A DNA stretch of 64,000 nucleotides, from the NCBI RefSeq assembly GCF_012910905.1, contig NZ_WTVN01000004.1:124001-188000 (forward strand), given 5' to 3'. A program made the translations under genes and the position numbers. The notes beneath the pieces were generated by a model that saw only the letters and a list, made by a program, of their open reading frames with translations, made no database searches and was not told where the DNA came from. Below, in pieces: positions 8,158-17,646 of this stretch (the stretch's first letter is position 1; the number at the start of each line of letters is the position of its first letter). This stretch comes from Aromatoleum toluvorans (lineage in GTDB: Bacteria > Pseudomonadota > Gammaproteobacteria > Burkholderiales > Rhodocyclaceae).

Positions 8158-9663
8158 ATGGCTTTACTCAACAGGATGGATTGGTACGACCTGGCCAGGA
8201 CTACCAACTGGACCCCGACGTACGTTACCGAAGATGAACTGTTTCCGCCGCAGCTGTCGGGTGGATTCGGTCTGCCGCAGGGGGCTTGGGAGAAATACGA
8301 CGAGCCGTACAAGCAGACCTATCCCGAGTATGTAAAGGTACAGCGCGAAAAGGATGCGGGTGCGTACTCGGTAAAAGCTGCGCTCGAGCGCAGCCGGATC
8401 TTCGAGAATTCCGACCCCGGCTGGAAATCGGTCATGAAGGCGCATTATGGCGCCATCGCAAGGGGCGAATACGCCGCTGCCAGTGCCGAAGCCCGCATGA
8501 TGCGTTTTTCGAAGGCGCCCGGAATGCGGAATATGGCGACCCTGGGTTGCATGGACGAAATCCGTCACGGCCAGATGCAGCTCTATTTCCCGCATGAGCA
8601 CGTCGCCAAGGACCGCCAGATGGACTGGGCGTTCAAGGCCTACGATACCAACGAATGGGCGATGATCGCGGCGCGCCATTTTTTCGACGACATCATGCTG
8701 ACGCGTGACGCCATCAGCGTCTCGATCATGCTGACGTTCAGTTTCGAAACCGGCTTTACCAATATGCAGTTCCTGGGGCTCGCCGCGGATGCCGCCGAGG
8801 CGGGAGACCATACGTTTGCAAATCTCATTTCGAGTATCCAGACGGACGAATCGCGTCACGCCCAGATTGGCGGACCGGCGCTCAAGGTATTGATCGAAAA
8901 CGGTCACAAGGCAGAGGCGCAGAAACGCGTCGATATTGCCGTATGGAGGGCCTGGAAGCTCTTTTCGGTCCTGACCGGGCCGATCATGGACTATTACACC
9001 CCCCTCGAACACCGCAAACAGTCCTTCAAGGAATTCATGGAGGAATGGATTGTCGCCCAGTTCGAACGCGCCCTGACGGACATGGGCCTCGACCTCCCGT
9101 GGTACTGGGAACAGTTCCTGGCAGACCTCAATGAAACTCACCACGGCATGCATCTGGGGTCCTACTACTGGCGCCCGACGGTATGGTGGAATCCGGCCGC
9201 TGGAGTCACGCCGGAAGAACGCGACTGGCTGGAAAAGAAATACCCGGGATGGAATGAAACCTGGGGCCAATGCTGGGACGTGATCATCGAAAACGTGGTG
9301 GACGGCAACATGGCTTTGACCTATCCGGAAACCCTTCCCTACGTTTGCAACATGTGTCAGCTCCCGATTCTCGGCACTCCAGGCAGTAAGTGGAACGTCA
9401 AGGATTACCCGCTCGACTACAACGGCCGCCTCTACCACTTCGGCTCTGAAGTCGACCGCTGGGTCTTCCAGCAGGAACCCGAGCGTTACGCTGGGCACCT
9501 GAGCATTGTCGACCGGTTCCTCGCCGGCATGATTCAGCCGATGGATCTCGGCGGCGCGCTTCACTACATGAACATCGCCCCGGGAGAGTGCGGCGACGAC
9601 GCGCATGACTACGCATGGGCGGACGTATATCGGGCGATGCGGGCTACCAAAAAGGCCGGCTAA
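8158..9663 (+). CDS. tmoA: Toluene monooxygenase hydroxylase alpha subunit
   Basis: A 501-residue large hydroxylase subunit of a four-component aromatic monooxygenase. The diiron ligands fall at exactly the toluene-4-monooxygenase positions: E104 (ARGEYAA), E134 and H137 (MDEIRHG), E197 (FSFETGF), E231 and H234 (TDESRHA). The active-site threonine T201 and gating residues I100 and G103 are conserved. C-terminal motifs such as GRLYHFGSEVDRWVFQ are typical of TmoA/TbuA1. It begins the operon tmoABCDEF, with AAGGAGACACGG before the ATG. It oxidises toluene or benzene to cresol or phenol; regiospecificity cannot be settled by eye. Confidence 0.96.
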   Translation: MALLNRMDWYDLARTTNWTPTYVTEDELFPPQLSGGFGLPQGAWEKYDEPYKQTYPEYVKVQREKDAGAYSVKAALERSRIFENSDPGWKSVMKAHYGAIARGEYAAASAEARMMRFSKAPGMRNMATLGCMDEIRHGQMQLYFPHEHVAKDRQMDWAFKAYDTNEWAMIAARHFFDDIMLTRDAISVSIMLTFSFETGFTNMQFLGLAADAAEAGDHTFANLISSIQTDESRHAQIGGPALKVLIENGHKAEAQKRVDIAVWRAWKLFSVLTGPIMDYYTPLEHRKQSFKEFMEEWIVAQFERALTDMGLDLPWYWEQFLADLNETHHGMHLGSYYWRPTVWWNPAAGVTPEERDWLEKKYPGWNETWGQCWDVIIENVVDGNMALTYPETLPYVCNMCQLPILGTPGSKWNVKDYPLDYNGRLYHFGSEVDRWVFQQEPERYAGHLSIVDRFLAGMIQPMDLGGALHYMNIAPGECGDDAHDYAWADVYRAMRATKKAG

Positions 9664-9674
9664 GAACATTACCG

Positions 9675-9702
9675 CCCGAAACCCGACTGATCGGGTTTCG
9701 GG
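9675..9702 (+). promoter_or_regulatory. Intercistronic hairpin between tmoA and tmoB
   Basis: A perfect 12-bp inverted repeat, CCCGAAACCCGA and TCGGGTTTCGGG, around a CTGA loop. It starts 11 bp past the tmoA stop and lies just before the tmoB ribosome binding site. There is no T run, so it is more likely an RNA-stability or attenuation element than a full terminator. Confidence 0.7.
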
Positions 9703-9725
9703 TTGGATTAACGAGGAGATTGAAG

Positions 9726-9992
9726 ATGGCGCTATTTCCCCTGACCTCGAATTTCGAGGGGGATTTCGTTTTGCAGTTGGTGCCGGTAGATACCGAAGAC
9801 ACCATGGATGACGTCGCCGCTGCTGCGGCAATTCACTCCGTCGGTCGGCGCGTGAAGGCGCGTCCGGGATGCATTCTGCGTGTTCGCAGGCAGGGAACGG
9901 AGGATTTCCTTCCGCGAACGATGAAGGTGTCCGAATCCGGTCTAAGGCCAACCGAAACGGTAGAAATCGTCTGGGAGTCGTCCAAACACTGA
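9726..9992 (+). CDS. tmoB: Toluene monooxygenase gamma subunit
   Basis: An 88-residue protein beginning MALFPLTSNFEGDFVLQLVP, close to TmoB in length and pattern; the ending ESGLRPTETVEIVWE matches the family C terminus. TmoB is the small gamma subunit that binds the alpha-beta hydroxylase core. The ATG follows ACGAGGAGATTGAAG. An in-frame upstream start at 9615 would lie within tmoA and is rejected. Confidence 0.93.
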   Translation: MALFPLTSNFEGDFVLQLVPVDTEDTMDDVAAAAAIHSVGRRVKARPGCILRVRRQGTEDFLPRTMKVSESGLRPTETVEIVWESSKH

Positions 9993-10028
9993 GTGGTATC
10001 CCAACCACTACCGCAATCGGAGCGAAAA

Positions 10029-10364
10029 ATGGGCTTTATGAAAATTTGCACCATCGACGACGTATGGGAAGGCGAGATGGAAGCCTTCACCGTCGATGGC
10101 AAGGAGATCCTGCTGGTGTGCGCCGAAGGGGGAGAGGTCAAGGCGTTTCAAGGGATTTGCCCCCACCAGGACATTCCACTCGTAGAAGGCAAGTTCGACG
10201 GGAAGAAGATCATTTGCAGAGCGCATCTATGGCAGTTCGATGCCTGCAGCGGCAAAGGCATCAACCCCGATGACTGCGCGCTGGCGGAATACCCCGTGAA
10301 AATCGAAGGGAGTGACGTTTTTGTCGAGACGGAGGGAGTAATTCCCCTGTTCGCGCACAGCTGA
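10029..10364 (+). CDS. tmoC: Toluene monooxygenase Rieske ferredoxin
   Basis: A 111-residue Rieske [2Fe-2S] ferredoxin. The cluster ligands are in GICPHQDIPL (C-x-H) and IICRAHLWQFD (C-x2-H), spaced as in TmoC. It carries electrons from the TmoF reductase to the TmoA diiron site. The start at 10029 is chosen because it gives the family length; the longer frame from 9993 adds a non-conserved stretch. It sits between tmoB and tmoD. Confidence 0.94.
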   Translation: MGFMKICTIDDVWEGEMEAFTVDGKEILLVCAEGGEVKAFQGICPHQDIPLVEGKFDGKKIICRAHLWQFDACSGKGINPDDCALAEYPVKIEGSDVFVETEGVIPLFAHS

Positions 10365-10504
10365 CCCACTGACAGCTGAATTTGTCATGAGCTGACAACT
10401 GCAGGTCATGACTTGTAGCGATGACACGTCAAATTCCGGAGAAGTGCCCGGTCGATCAAAAACCATCGTCCGGCGAGCGGCAAGGACTGAGCGAGGAGAC
10501 ATCA

Positions 10505-10819
10505 ATGATCTTGGGAAGCAGTGCGCAAGCGTACCACAACAACATGGTCGGGCCGATAATGCGCGCCGGCGATTTGGCCACGGCAGTAATTGAAGCTGCG
10601 AAGCTGGATAACCCGGGCAGGGAGCTGTTCGTCGAGGACAAACGTGCGTACATCCGGATCCATATGGAGCAGGAAATGGTGCTTCGGCGGCAGACCATCG
10701 AGGAAGAGCTGGGGAGGCCTTTCAAGATGAATGATTTGGAAGTGGACCTGAGTTCCTTCGCGGGGCAGATCGAAAGCCGTGATAACGAAATCCGCTTCTA
10801 TTTCGTCAAGAGAATTTGA
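10505..10819 (+). CDS. tmoD: Toluene monooxygenase effector (regulatory) protein
   Basis: A 104-residue cofactorless coupling protein of the MmoB/TmoD/DmpM family. The core (NNMVGPIMRAGDLATAVIEA; then GRPFKMNDLEVDLSSFAGQI) aligns with TmoD, which binds the hydroxylase over the active site and couples electron transfer to oxygen activation. The ATG follows GCGAGGAGACATCA. About 140 bp separate it from tmoC, containing short TCATGA/TGACA repeats but no clear terminator. Confidence 0.93.
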   Translation: MILGSSAQAYHNNMVGPIMRAGDLATAVIEAAKLDNPGRELFVEDKRAYIRIHMEQEMVLRRQTIEEELGRPFKMNDLEVDLSSFAGQIESRDNEIRFYFVKRI

Positions 10820-10875
10820 ATAGGCCCATGGTCTTCGATCAGGGCGCCACATAAAGAGATGTTGAGGAGACAAGA

Positions 10876-11862
10876 ATGTCGGAAATCCAGCAGTTGAAGC
10901 CGCTGAAAACATGGAGCCATCTGGCGGCGCGCCGTCGCAAGCCCAGTGAATACGAGATCGTCAGCGCGAACCTCCATTACAACGACCGCGATCCGAATGC
11001 TCCCTATGAGCTGGATCCGAACATGTTCATGAATGCGTGGTACAAGAAGAACACGTTCGCGACAACGCTCGATCACGACGACTGGAATGCCTTCCGCGAT
11101 CCCGACGAGGTCGTCTATCGCACCTACAACATGATGCAGGACGGCCAGGAAACGTATGTCTTTGGCCTGCTGGATCAGTTCAGTCAACGGGAGCACGACA
11201 AGTCTCTCGATCTGCGCTGGACCGGTTCGCTTGCGCGCCTCTATACACCATCGCGGTATCTCTTCCACACGCTTCAAATGGCGTCCGCCTATGTCGGGCA
11301 GGTCTCCCCGGCCAGCACGATCACAAGCTGCCACTACTTCCAGATGGCGGACAGCCTGCGTTGGCTTAGCCATACGGCCTATCGCACCAAAGAACTGTCC
11401 GTGGCCTTCCCCGACAAGTGTTTCGCCCAGGATGAACGCACTTATTGGGAAAAGGATCCGGTGTGGCAGGGCTTTCGCGAACTCATGGAGAAGGCGTTGA
11501 CGGTGTGGGACTGGGGTGAAGCCCTTGTCGTTCTAAACCTGGTGGCGAAACCCGCCATCGAAGAGAGTGTTCTCCGCAAGCTCGGGGAATCGGCACGACA
11601 TAACGGCGACACCCTCCTTGGGCTGATTACGGATGCACAGCTAATCGACTCCGCGCGCCATCGGCGCTGGATCAGCGCCCTGATCAAGATGGCACTCGAA
11701 AAGCCGGGCAATCTGGAAATCATCCGTGGTTGGGTGGCGAAGTGGGAGCCGCTGGCTGACAAGGCAATTGATGCCTATTGCGAAATGCTGCCTGACGTTC
11801 CGGATGCGGCCGCCTCGGCCAAATCCGCGACGCGCGACTTTCGGCGTTCCCTGGGATTGTAA
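10876..11862 (+). CDS. tmoE: Toluene monooxygenase hydroxylase beta subunit
   Basis: A 328-residue protein of the non-catalytic hydroxylase beta subunit family. The opening MSEIQQLKPLKTWSHLAARR and the segment LYTPSRYLFHTLQMASAYVG are typical of TmoE/TbuA2. It lacks diiron ligands and forms the structural half of the (alpha-beta-gamma)2 hydroxylase. GTTGAGGAGACAAGA precedes the ATG. It is the fifth gene of the tmo operon, 56 bp after tmoD. Confidence 0.94.
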   Translation: MSEIQQLKPLKTWSHLAARRRKPSEYEIVSANLHYNDRDPNAPYELDPNMFMNAWYKKNTFATTLDHDDWNAFRDPDEVVYRTYNMMQDGQETYVFGLLDQFSQREHDKSLDLRWTGSLARLYTPSRYLFHTLQMASAYVGQVSPASTITSCHYFQMADSLRWLSHTAYRTKELSVAFPDKCFAQDERTYWEKDPVWQGFRELMEKALTVWDWGEALVVLNLVAKPAIEESVLRKLGESARHNGDTLLGLITDAQLIDSARHRRWISALIKMALEKPGNLEIIRGWVAKWEPLADKAIDAYCEMLPDVPDAAASAKSATRDFRRSLGL

Positions 11863-11937
11863 GCCAAACAGACACCTGTTACCTGCGGCACGTTCAAGGG
11901 CGTGCCAGCAGAATTTATTCGTCTTCTTGGAGGTGCC

Positions 11938-12957
11938 ATGGGCGATCTGGCGACGATTAGAAACGAGAGGGATGGCTGCGCCTTTCCTCAGGAGAATGGC
12001 GATACGATCCTGCGTGCGGCTCTTCGTGCGGGCATAGGGATTAGCTACGAGTGCAATTCCGGCGGCTGTGGTGGCTGCAAATTCGAACTTCTCGAGGGCG
12101 ACATCGAGACACTCTGGCCGCAGGCGCCCGGCCTGAGCGAGCGTGACAGGAAGCGGGGCCGCCATCTGGCTTGTCAATGCAGGGCCATCGGGGATGTGAC
12201 CATTGCGGCTCCCAGTGCCCTGGAATATGTGCCGAGAGTTCCGCCCAAGCGCCAGAAGGCATGGCTCCATGAGGTGCGCACCATCACCCACGATATTCGC
12301 GAGTTCAGATTCGTTTCCAGCGAAGAGGCCGACTTTCTGCCTGGGCAATATGCAATGCTGGAGCTGCCTGGCCTGGAAGGTTCTCGTGCATATTCACTTT
12401 CCAATACGGCAAACGCCAACCGTGAATGGCATTTCCAGGTGCGGCGGGTACAGCATGGCAAAGGCTCCCATATCCTGTTCGACAGGTTGGCCGTGGGTGA
12501 TGAAATCGCCCTGGATGGACCGTACGGACTTGCCTATTTGCGCACGGAATCCGAGCGTGATCTGGTGTGCGTAGCAGGGGGTTCCGGTTTGGCCCCCATG
12601 GTGTCCATTGCCAGAGGCGCGGCCGAGGGAGGCTTGCTGGACAACAGGACCCTCCATTTCTTCTACGGTGCCAGGACACGCCATGACGTCTGCGGGGAGG
12701 AGATGCTTCGTGAACTCGGGAAATTTGGCGACTCGATCCGGTACATCCCGGTGGTTTCACTTCCGTGCGATGAAGGGCAGTGGAATGGTCTGACGGGCTA
12801 TGTCCATGACCAGCTTGCTCAGGTCTTGCCACGGGAGTTTTGCAGCTACGAATTCTATTTCGCCGGCCCACCGCCGATGACGCAGGCGATACAGGAATTG
12901 CTGATGGTCGGGCACAAGGTGCCATTTGGACAGATTCATTTTGATCGTTTCTTTTAG
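11938..12957 (+). CDS. tmoF: Toluene monooxygenase NADH:ferredoxin reductase
   Basis: A 339-residue reductase. The N-terminal chloroplast-type [2Fe-2S] domain has CNSGGCGGC (C-x4-C-x2-C) and a fourth Cys near LACQC. The FAD domain has RAYSLSNTA and the NAD domain has VCVAGGSGLAPM and FYFAGPPPMTQAI. It passes electrons from NADH to TmoC. The ATG at 11938 follows CTTGGAGGTGCC; an upstream GTG at 11902 in frame is less likely. Last enzyme gene of the operon. Confidence 0.93.
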   Translation: MGDLATIRNERDGCAFPQENGDTILRAALRAGIGISYECNSGGCGGCKFELLEGDIETLWPQAPGLSERDRKRGRHLACQCRAIGDVTIAAPSALEYVPRVPPKRQKAWLHEVRTITHDIREFRFVSSEEADFLPGQYAMLELPGLEGSRAYSLSNTANANREWHFQVRRVQHGKGSHILFDRLAVGDEIALDGPYGLAYLRTESERDLVCVAGGSGLAPMVSIARGAAEGGLLDNRTLHFFYGARTRHDVCGEEMLRELGKFGDSIRYIPVVSLPCDEGQWNGLTGYVHDQLAQVLPREFCSYEFYFAGPPPMTQAIQELLMVGHKVPFGQIHFDRFF

Positions 12958-13014
12958 CGTGAGCGGGAAACCGTACTCAAACAACGATTAACACGCGAAA
13001 TGGAGAGAAGAGCG

Positions 13015-14391
13015 ATGTCAAGGAAGCGAATTGCGCAGCTGGCGGTCCTGGCTGCCCTGGCGGCACAGGGCCATAGTGCGTCGGCCACCGATGTATTCTA
13101 TCTGGAGGGGGTTGGGGCGGTTTCGCGCTCGATGGGCGGTGCGGGGGTGGCTCAGGATCTGGGGCCGAGCGGCATGATGACGAACCCCGCCACGCTGTCA
13201 TTGATGCGTGAGGAAAGGCAGGCATTGTTCGGACTGGATCTGGTGACAACAGATATCAGTGCCAGGAACAAGGCGACCGGAGAGACGGCAAATTCCGACT
13301 CGCACTCGCGCAACCGCGGCCCTTATCTTGCTCCCGAGGTCGCTTACGTCGAAAGATTCGGCAAGTGGTCCTTCGGAATCGGCGCGTTTGCGAGAGGCGG
13401 CCTCGGAACAGAGTATGGTCGCAAGAGTTTTCTGTCCCGCGATTCTGGAGGGGGCGATACAGGTCTGGACAATTCCAGCAGGCTCCTGGTCCTGGATATT
13501 CCCTTGGCGATGAGCTATCAGGTCGACGATGCATTGTCCATTGGCGCAAGCCTTGATGCCGTGTGGCAGGGGGTGAACCTGGACTTGTTGCTGGGCGCGG
13601 ATCAGGCCGGGGATCTGATTGGCGGCGGACGGGTCAGCGGGTCACTGCTGCCGGTGCTCGGTACTGTGCCGGCACTCCAGGGGGCTCATTTCAGCCTGAC
13701 CAAGAACGGACCCATTGCCAGCGGGGTTAACGCCTGGGGTTACTCGGGGCGGCTCGGGTTGGTCTACCAAGCGACGCAAGCCACGAGATTCGGTGCCTCC
13801 TACACAATTCAAAGCCAGGTCGGCGACATGGAGGGGGACGCCACCTTGACGGCAATTTCCGGTGTGGCAGGCAAGATTCCATTGACGGGGAAGATCAAGA
13901 TCAAGGACTTTCAGATGCCGGCAAAGCTGAGTGTTGGCGTTTTGCACAGTCTGACCGACAAGTGGAGTGTGGCTGCCGACATTTCGAGGGTGTTTTGGAA
14001 GGACGTGATGAAGGACATCAAGGTTGCGTTCGAGGCGGATGGAGGCGGCAATCTCAATGTGTCTCTTCCGCAGGACTACCGTGACCAGACGATTCTCGCC
14101 CTGGGAACTTCCTATGTACTGACGCCGGAATGGACGGTGCGCGCCGGGGTGCGTTTTGCCTCCCAAGCCCTTCGCAGCGGAACTCTTTTGGCGGTGGTTC
14201 CGGCGATCCCCACCAAGCACATTTCGGCCGGCTTTACTTACGCATTCTCCAAGTCGAGCAGAGTCAATTTTGCATATTCGCATGCATTCAAGGAACGCAT
14301 GACCAACAGATCCTTGCCGAATACCTCCGCGCCGATCGAGGTTTCGCATTCTCAGGACAACGTGACACTTGATTACACGATCAGCTTCTGA
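13015..14391 (+). CDS. tmoX: FadL/TodX-family outer-membrane hydrocarbon porin
   Basis: A 458-residue outer-membrane protein with a signal peptide (MSRKRIAQLAVLAALAAQG, cleavage probably after ASA). The FadL signature follows: GVGAVSRSMGGAGVAQD, then NPATLSLM. It ends in a beta-strand with a terminal Phe, as expected for a barrel. TodX and TbuX homologues take up toluene. It lies 57 bp after tmoF with a GGAGAGAAGAGCG ribosome binding site, so it is probably the last gene of the tmo operon. A start at 13000 would add MERRA only. Confidence 0.9.
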   Translation: MSRKRIAQLAVLAALAAQGHSASATDVFYLEGVGAVSRSMGGAGVAQDLGPSGMMTNPATLSLMREERQALFGLDLVTTDISARNKATGETANSDSHSRNRGPYLAPEVAYVERFGKWSFGIGAFARGGLGTEYGRKSFLSRDSGGGDTGLDNSSRLLVLDIPLAMSYQVDDALSIGASLDAVWQGVNLDLLLGADQAGDLIGGGRVSGSLLPVLGTVPALQGAHFSLTKNGPIASGVNAWGYSGRLGLVYQATQATRFGASYTIQSQVGDMEGDATLTAISGVAGKIPLTGKIKIKDFQMPAKLSVGVLHSLTDKWSVAADISRVFWKDVMKDIKVAFEADGGGNLNVSLPQDYRDQTILALGTSYVLTPEWTVRAGVRFASQALRSGTLLAVVPAIPTKHISAGFTYAFSKSSRVNFAYSHAFKERMTNRSLPNTSAPIEVSHSQDNVTLDYTISF

Positions 14392-14675
14392 TTTCCAGTG
14401 AATCGATGATCCAAGCCCGCGCGCCTGGGTCGGGATTGGCCGGTGCTTGAAGCGCCGGTTCGCCTCGGCCTGGAAGCGCGGGATCTGCGCTTCCCTAAGG
14501 CCAACCTTCCCGTTATCCTCCTTCGCATCGTTCCTTCAGGGTGCGACGGGCGAGGCGTGCCTTGTCCTGCTTTTTTGGGAACAGGTGCGATCGTGGATGA
14601 CATTGCCAGCCGTATTGGCGTAAACGAATTCCAGACGAAGTCTCTCAAGGTTCGCAAGTCTGCTGGTGTCGAAAA

Positions 14676-17591
14676 ATGACTAATTCTGGCGAGACATTGG
14701 TCGGCGACAGTCCCGATCCATCGGTTGGGAGCCCTATTGCTTCCGTCAAGGGCGTCGAACTGTTGGTGGATGACCCTGTAGATGTTCGTCGCCAGAAGCT
14801 GGCACGGATCATCCTGGATTCGATGTACCAGTTCCTGGGGTTGCTGGATATCGACGGAACCGTCATAGAAATCAATAAGGCTGCCTTGGCGGGGGCGGGG
14901 ATAGAACTTCAGGAGGTCGTTGGGAAGCCATTCTGGGAGGCGCGTTGGTGGGCTTTGTCCGAAGAGACCCGCCAACGCGTCAAATCCATGGTTGCCCAGG
15001 CCAGGGAAGGGCGGTTCGTGCGATGCGATATCGAAATTTATGGGAAATCCAGAGGTACGGGGACAATAGTTGTCGATTTTTCCCTGACCCCCATATTCGA
15101 CGATCGCGGAGAGATCGCCTTTCTGCTGCCGGAGGGGAGGGATGTCTCGGAGAAGATTGAAATCGAGGCCGAGCTGACGCGAAAGAACAACGAAGTGAAT
15201 GCTGCGTTGGAAAAGCTGCGCGAGATTGACGGCTTCAAGACGAAATTCTTCGCTAACGTCAGTCACGACTTGCGTACCCCCCTCACACTGATTCTCGGGC
15301 CCGTCAATCAGTTGCTCCACGCGTCGGATCTGGTTTGTGAGCGCGATCAGTTTCGGCTGAAGGCTATCAAGCGCAACGCGCAAGCCTTGCTTCAGCAGGT
15401 CAACGACTTGTTGGACCTGGGGAGAATCGATGCCGGGGAAATGCCCCTTGTCTACTCTTGCCTGGACGTGACCGCATTGTTGCGTGAGGTGGCGGCAGGG
15501 TTTGCAGCGGCGGCGGCGGAGCGCGGCATCAGCTTGACCGTGCCGAATGGCGAAGAACTGGAGGTCGATGTCGACCGGAGGAAATTCGGTCGGGTGATTA
15601 CCAATCTGCTTGCAAATGCCCTGAAGTTCACTCCGGATGGCGGTCGTATCCGGTGTTCGGTCAGTCGGCTGTCAAGGGACCGTTTTTTGGTGAGTGTCCA
15701 GGACAATGGTCCCGGCGTTCCCGACAAGCTCAAGAGCGCGATCTTCGATCGCTATTCTCAGGGAGAAGATCAACTCTCGGCGAAAGGAAGCGGGCTCGGC
15801 CTGAATATTGTCAAGGAGCTGGTCGAGTTACATCGCGGAACGATCTCGGTGCTCGATGCGCCCGAACGGGGCGCCGTGTTTCAGGTGGAGTTGCCGCTTC
15901 GGGCACCATCGGGGGCCTTTGTCCGGGCGACAGATTCCACGGGCGACGTTTCGCCCGATGTTGAAGCTGGCCCCCTGAGGTCACTCGAGGCTCCTCACGT
16001 TTCGGGGAGGCGGGGAGAGGCACGAATCCTGGTTGTTGAAGACAATCCGGATCTTCGGCAGTTTCTCTATGACGTGCTTGCCGACGATTATCAGGTCGCG
16101 CTCGCCGAAAACGGGGAGGCGGCGTTGCGCGTGGCGCAGGAATGGGTCCCGGACATGGTCGTTACCGACTTGATGATGCCGGAAATGGACGGTGAGCGGT
16201 TCGTGCGAATCTTTCGCGAGCAACACACGGAAAACATACCGGTGCTGGTTCTTTCGGCGCGGGCGGATGATGCACTACGCGAATCCTTGCTGGAAGATCT
16301 GGTACAGGATTACGTCACAAAGCCGTTCTCGCCCCAGGAGTTGCGCGCGCGCGTCCGTAATCTGGTGACCGTAAAGCTGACTGCGGACATTCTCCGAAAG
16401 GAGCTCAACTCGCAGGCGTCAGACATCAAGGAGTTGACTGCAGGTCTTATCGCGAGCCACAAGTCCCTGCAGGACGGGCTGATGGCCTTGCAGATATCCG
16501 AGCGCCGCTGGCAGGGTTTTTACGAGAACACGGCGGTCGGCATAGCGTTGCTCGATACCGACGGAAAGATCATGAAGGCAAACCCGGCGCTTCAGAAGAT
16601 GCTCGGCTATCAGGCCCATGACATCGGCGGCGTTTCGCTCATCGATCTTACCGAGGAATCAGAGCGCGCAAAGACGCGACGGAATGTCATGGGCTTGCTC
16701 GAAGGGAGAGTCGAGAGTTACCAGGTAAAAAAGCGTTATGAGCGAAGTGATGGAGGGTTCCTGTGGGCCAACGTCATTGCTTCGGTCATTCCACTCGTCG
16801 ATGTACATGCGCCGCGTATAGCCGTGATCGTGGAAGATGTGACGGCCCAGAAAGCTGCGGAAGACGCGTTGGCCAAGACCCAAACGGAACTTGTGCGGGT
16901 TTCCCGGGTGACGACAATGGGAGAGCTGGTCGCGTCGATAGCTCATGAAGTCAATCAGCCTCTTTCGGCCATCGTCACCAACAGCCATGCCGCACTGCGA
17001 TGGATCGAAAGGGAAACGCCGGACTATGAGGAAGTCGTGGCTGCGCTGCACAGGGTGCATCGCGATGCGGTGCACGCCGGAAAGGTAATCTCGCGAATCC
17101 GCAATTTCCTGAAGGACCGGGGCTTGAAGCGGGGTCCGGTAAACGTCCGGGATATGATTGACAGCCTGGTCCAGATGCTCCAGAGGGCGCTGACCGAAAC
17201 TGCAACAAGCGTTGACGTCCGGATCAAGGACCCGCTCCCGGCGCTCGAGGCTGACCAGGTCCAGCTACAACAGGTGATGCTGAATCTGCTTGTGAACGCC
17301 CTTGACGCGATGAGAAGGCAAAAAGGAAAAGGACGCAAAATTGTGGTTGCCGTCGAGGCGGATGCTTCAGGAGGCGTGTTGTTTTCGGTGAGTGATTCAG
17401 GTCCAGGCATTCCGGCGGACAAGATATCTGGGATCTTCGAACCGTTCTATTCTACGAAAGAGGACGGGCTGGGTATGGGGTTGGCCATAAGCAGGTCCAT
17501 TGTCGAGGGGCATGGCGGAAAATTGTGGCTTGAGTCATGTGGTCCGCAAGGAGCGTGTTTCTGCTTCACCATTCCTGCCACTCAGGACTGA
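14676..17591 (+). CDS. tmoS: TodS/TmoS-like double-kinase hybrid sensor
   Basis: A 971-residue cytoplasmic sensor with no membrane segments. Order: PAS1 (about 40-160), HisKA with H197 (ANVSHDLRTPLT) and HATPase to about 410, receiver (450-565; D457, D498, K549), PAS2 (about 610-730), then a second HisKA with H757 (SIAHEVNQPLS) and HATPase to the end. This PAS-kinase-receiver-PAS-kinase arrangement is that of TodS/TmoS/TutC, where PAS1 binds the aromatic inducer. The ATG overlaps the stop of a doubtful 78-codon frame (14443-14679) and has no strong ribosome binding site. The likely partner is the LuxR-type regulator encoded tail to tail with it. Confidence 0.93.
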   Translation: MTNSGETLVGDSPDPSVGSPIASVKGVELLVDDPVDVRRQKLARIILDSMYQFLGLLDIDGTVIEINKAALAGAGIELQEVVGKPFWEARWWALSEETRQRVKSMVAQAREGRFVRCDIEIYGKSRGTGTIVVDFSLTPIFDDRGEIAFLLPEGRDVSEKIEIEAELTRKNNEVNAALEKLREIDGFKTKFFANVSHDLRTPLTLILGPVNQLLHASDLVCERDQFRLKAIKRNAQALLQQVNDLLDLGRIDAGEMPLVYSCLDVTALLREVAAGFAAAAAERGISLTVPNGEELEVDVDRRKFGRVITNLLANALKFTPDGGRIRCSVSRLSRDRFLVSVQDNGPGVPDKLKSAIFDRYSQGEDQLSAKGSGLGLNIVKELVELHRGTISVLDAPERGAVFQVELPLRAPSGAFVRATDSTGDVSPDVEAGPLRSLEAPHVSGRRGEARILVVEDNPDLRQFLYDVLADDYQVALAENGEAALRVAQEWVPDMVVTDLMMPEMDGERFVRIFREQHTENIPVLVLSARADDALRESLLEDLVQDYVTKPFSPQELRARVRNLVTVKLTADILRKELNSQASDIKELTAGLIASHKSLQDGLMALQISERRWQGFYENTAVGIALLDTDGKIMKANPALQKMLGYQAHDIGGVSLIDLTEESERAKTRRNVMGLLEGRVESYQVKKRYERSDGGFLWANVIASVIPLVDVHAPRIAVIVEDVTAQKAAEDALAKTQTELVRVSRVTTMGELVASIAHEVNQPLSAIVTNSHAALRWIERETPDYEEVVAALHRVHRDAVHAGKVISRIRNFLKDRGLKRGPVNVRDMIDSLVQMLQRALTETATSVDVRIKDPLPALEADQVQLQQVMLNLLVNALDAMRRQKGKGRKIVVAVEADASGGVLFSVSDSGPGIPADKISGIFEPFYSTKEDGLGMGLAISRSIVEGHGGKLWLESCGPQGACFCFTIPATQD

Positions 17592-17646
17592 GCTGTCCTG
17601 CGTACCGTGCGTCGCATGCCTGTCGAACCCAGAGGAATACCAGGCA

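Noticed and set aside
8164-10008. 614-codon minus-strand ORF
   Set aside because: Opposite tmoA and tmoB, whose active-site residues all match; the shadow has no motif.
14443-14679. 78-codon ORF overlapping the tmoS start
   Set aside because: GTG start without ribosome binding site, no motif; the ATGA overlap alone is weak evidence.
17583-17600. CAGGAC-TGAGCT-GTCCTG hairpin between tmoS and tmoT as a terminator
   Set aside because: Only 6 bp, overlaps the tmoS stop and has no T tract on either strand.
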